DNA of 11,039 bases, taken from positions 907,184-918,222 of the forward strand of contig MU646307.1 in the NCBI GenBank assembly GCA_026770585.1, given 5' to 3'. The DNA comes from Baffinella frigidus (taxonomy: Eukaryota > Cryptophyceae > Cryptomonadales > Baffinellaceae). Below are positions 10,639 to 11,039 of this stretch, piece by piece. Position 1 is the stretch's first letter. Each line of letters starts with the position of its first letter. The position numbers were made by a program, and so were the translations under genes. The notes under the pieces were generated by a model. It saw nothing but the letters and a program-made list of their open reading frames with translations. It made no database searches and was not told where the DNA came from.

Positions 10639-10747
10639 CATGGAGGCCATGTTGGTGAAGGGACGCGTCACTGCCTCAACTCGAGTTAAGGGAAGAAGCT
10701 CTATCACCAAAGGGAGCTCTCCCGTTGTCTGTTGGAGAGGAGGGGGG

Positions 10748-10849
10748 ACCTCTCTCATAAGAAACCGCCCCCCCTCCTAGGACACCATAGGGCCCTAGGC
10801 ATACGACTACTGTAGGGTCCTAGGGGGGGGCGGTTTCTTATGAGCGAGG
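10748..10849. mobile_element. CTCATAAG-family element, copy 3 (best preserved)
   Basis: Terminal inverted repeats read CCTCTCTCATAAGAAACCGC and the counterpart GCGGTTTCTTATGAGCGAGG (one mismatch), followed by C/G runs and CTAGGAC / GTCCTAG. At about 102 bp this is the most symmetrical member. The reverse-strand open frame across it is not a gene. Confidence 0.85.
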
Positions 10850-11039
10850 CAGCCCTCGTCGGCGTCGTGGTACAACAGGAATCCTTCATCCATGGAGGCC
10901 ACCACGCAAGAGTGTAGGGCAGAGTGACCCACAGGAGAAATAGTAGAATTCTACTATTTCTTAAGTTCATAAGTGGACATTCTTCCCACAGAAAAATCGA
11001 AATTTCGGAAAGTTGTTACAAATTCCGTGTGAACTGGCT
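10850..11039. other. Right edge, non-coding, with a 26-bp perfect palindrome
   Basis: AGAAATAGTAGAA at 10936-10948 and its exact complement at 10949-10961 form a 26-bp palindrome without a spacer. It is followed by CTTAAGTTCATAAG. No gene is recognised up to the window end. Confidence 0.6.

Overview
The window is subtelomeric DNA of a eukaryote, most likely a unicellular alga. It opens with CCCTAAA heptads, the plant/algal telomere type in the orientation expected of a left chromosome end. The repeats are perfect at the outer edge and degenerate inward. There is no prokaryotic layout: no operons, no long uninterrupted genes and no recognisable tRNA or rRNA. A cryptophyte-like or other secondary-plastid alga is my guess from the telomere type, the GC-rich exons and the repeat-packed introns. 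I cannot prove the taxon from sequence alone.

Layout: 1-42 telomere-like repeat; 43-1220 non-coding DNA crowded with fold-back/MITE-like elements; 1221-1758 a degenerate G-rich heptad array in the opposite orientation to the terminal repeat; 1764-1890 CT microsatellite; 1891-2857 mostly unassigned DNA; 2858-9198 one split gene; 9199-11039 fold-back elements and MITE-like families, some shared with the first 2 kb.

The only gene I can support is a six-exon + strand gene encoding a voltage-sensor protein of the HCN/CNG/EAG type. Proposed exons are 2858-3733, 4632-4747, 5868-5966, 7166-7328, 7977-8096 and 8863-9198. All five introns are GT-AG, every junction keeps frame (phases 0, 2, 2, 0, 0), and the spliced length is 1710 nt (569 codons plus stop). 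The protein shows S1, S2 followed by the family-typical RTAYFDEKG segment, S3 with its Asp, and an S4 candidate with Arg every third residue. I see no pore loop and no cyclic-nucleotide-binding domain.

Two architectural features stand out. First, every internal exon (2-6) has one or two decayed partial copies in the neighbouring intron. Copies upstream of the exon keep the acceptor and the exon's 5' part; copies downstream keep the exon's 3' part and the donor. This is what repeated local tandem duplications breaking inside the exon would leave. Second, the introns are largely built from 7-bp telomere-like units, with a different variant dominating in different introns (CCCTAAC, CCCTACA, CCCGAAA, CCCTAAA, CCTGAAC), all C-rich on the sense strand. 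Several of these tracts run directly into real or duplicated splice acceptors.

The flanks hold at least five families of small inverted-repeat elements. One insertion inside an older repeat is directly datable because uninterrupted copies of that repeat occur elsewhere in the window.
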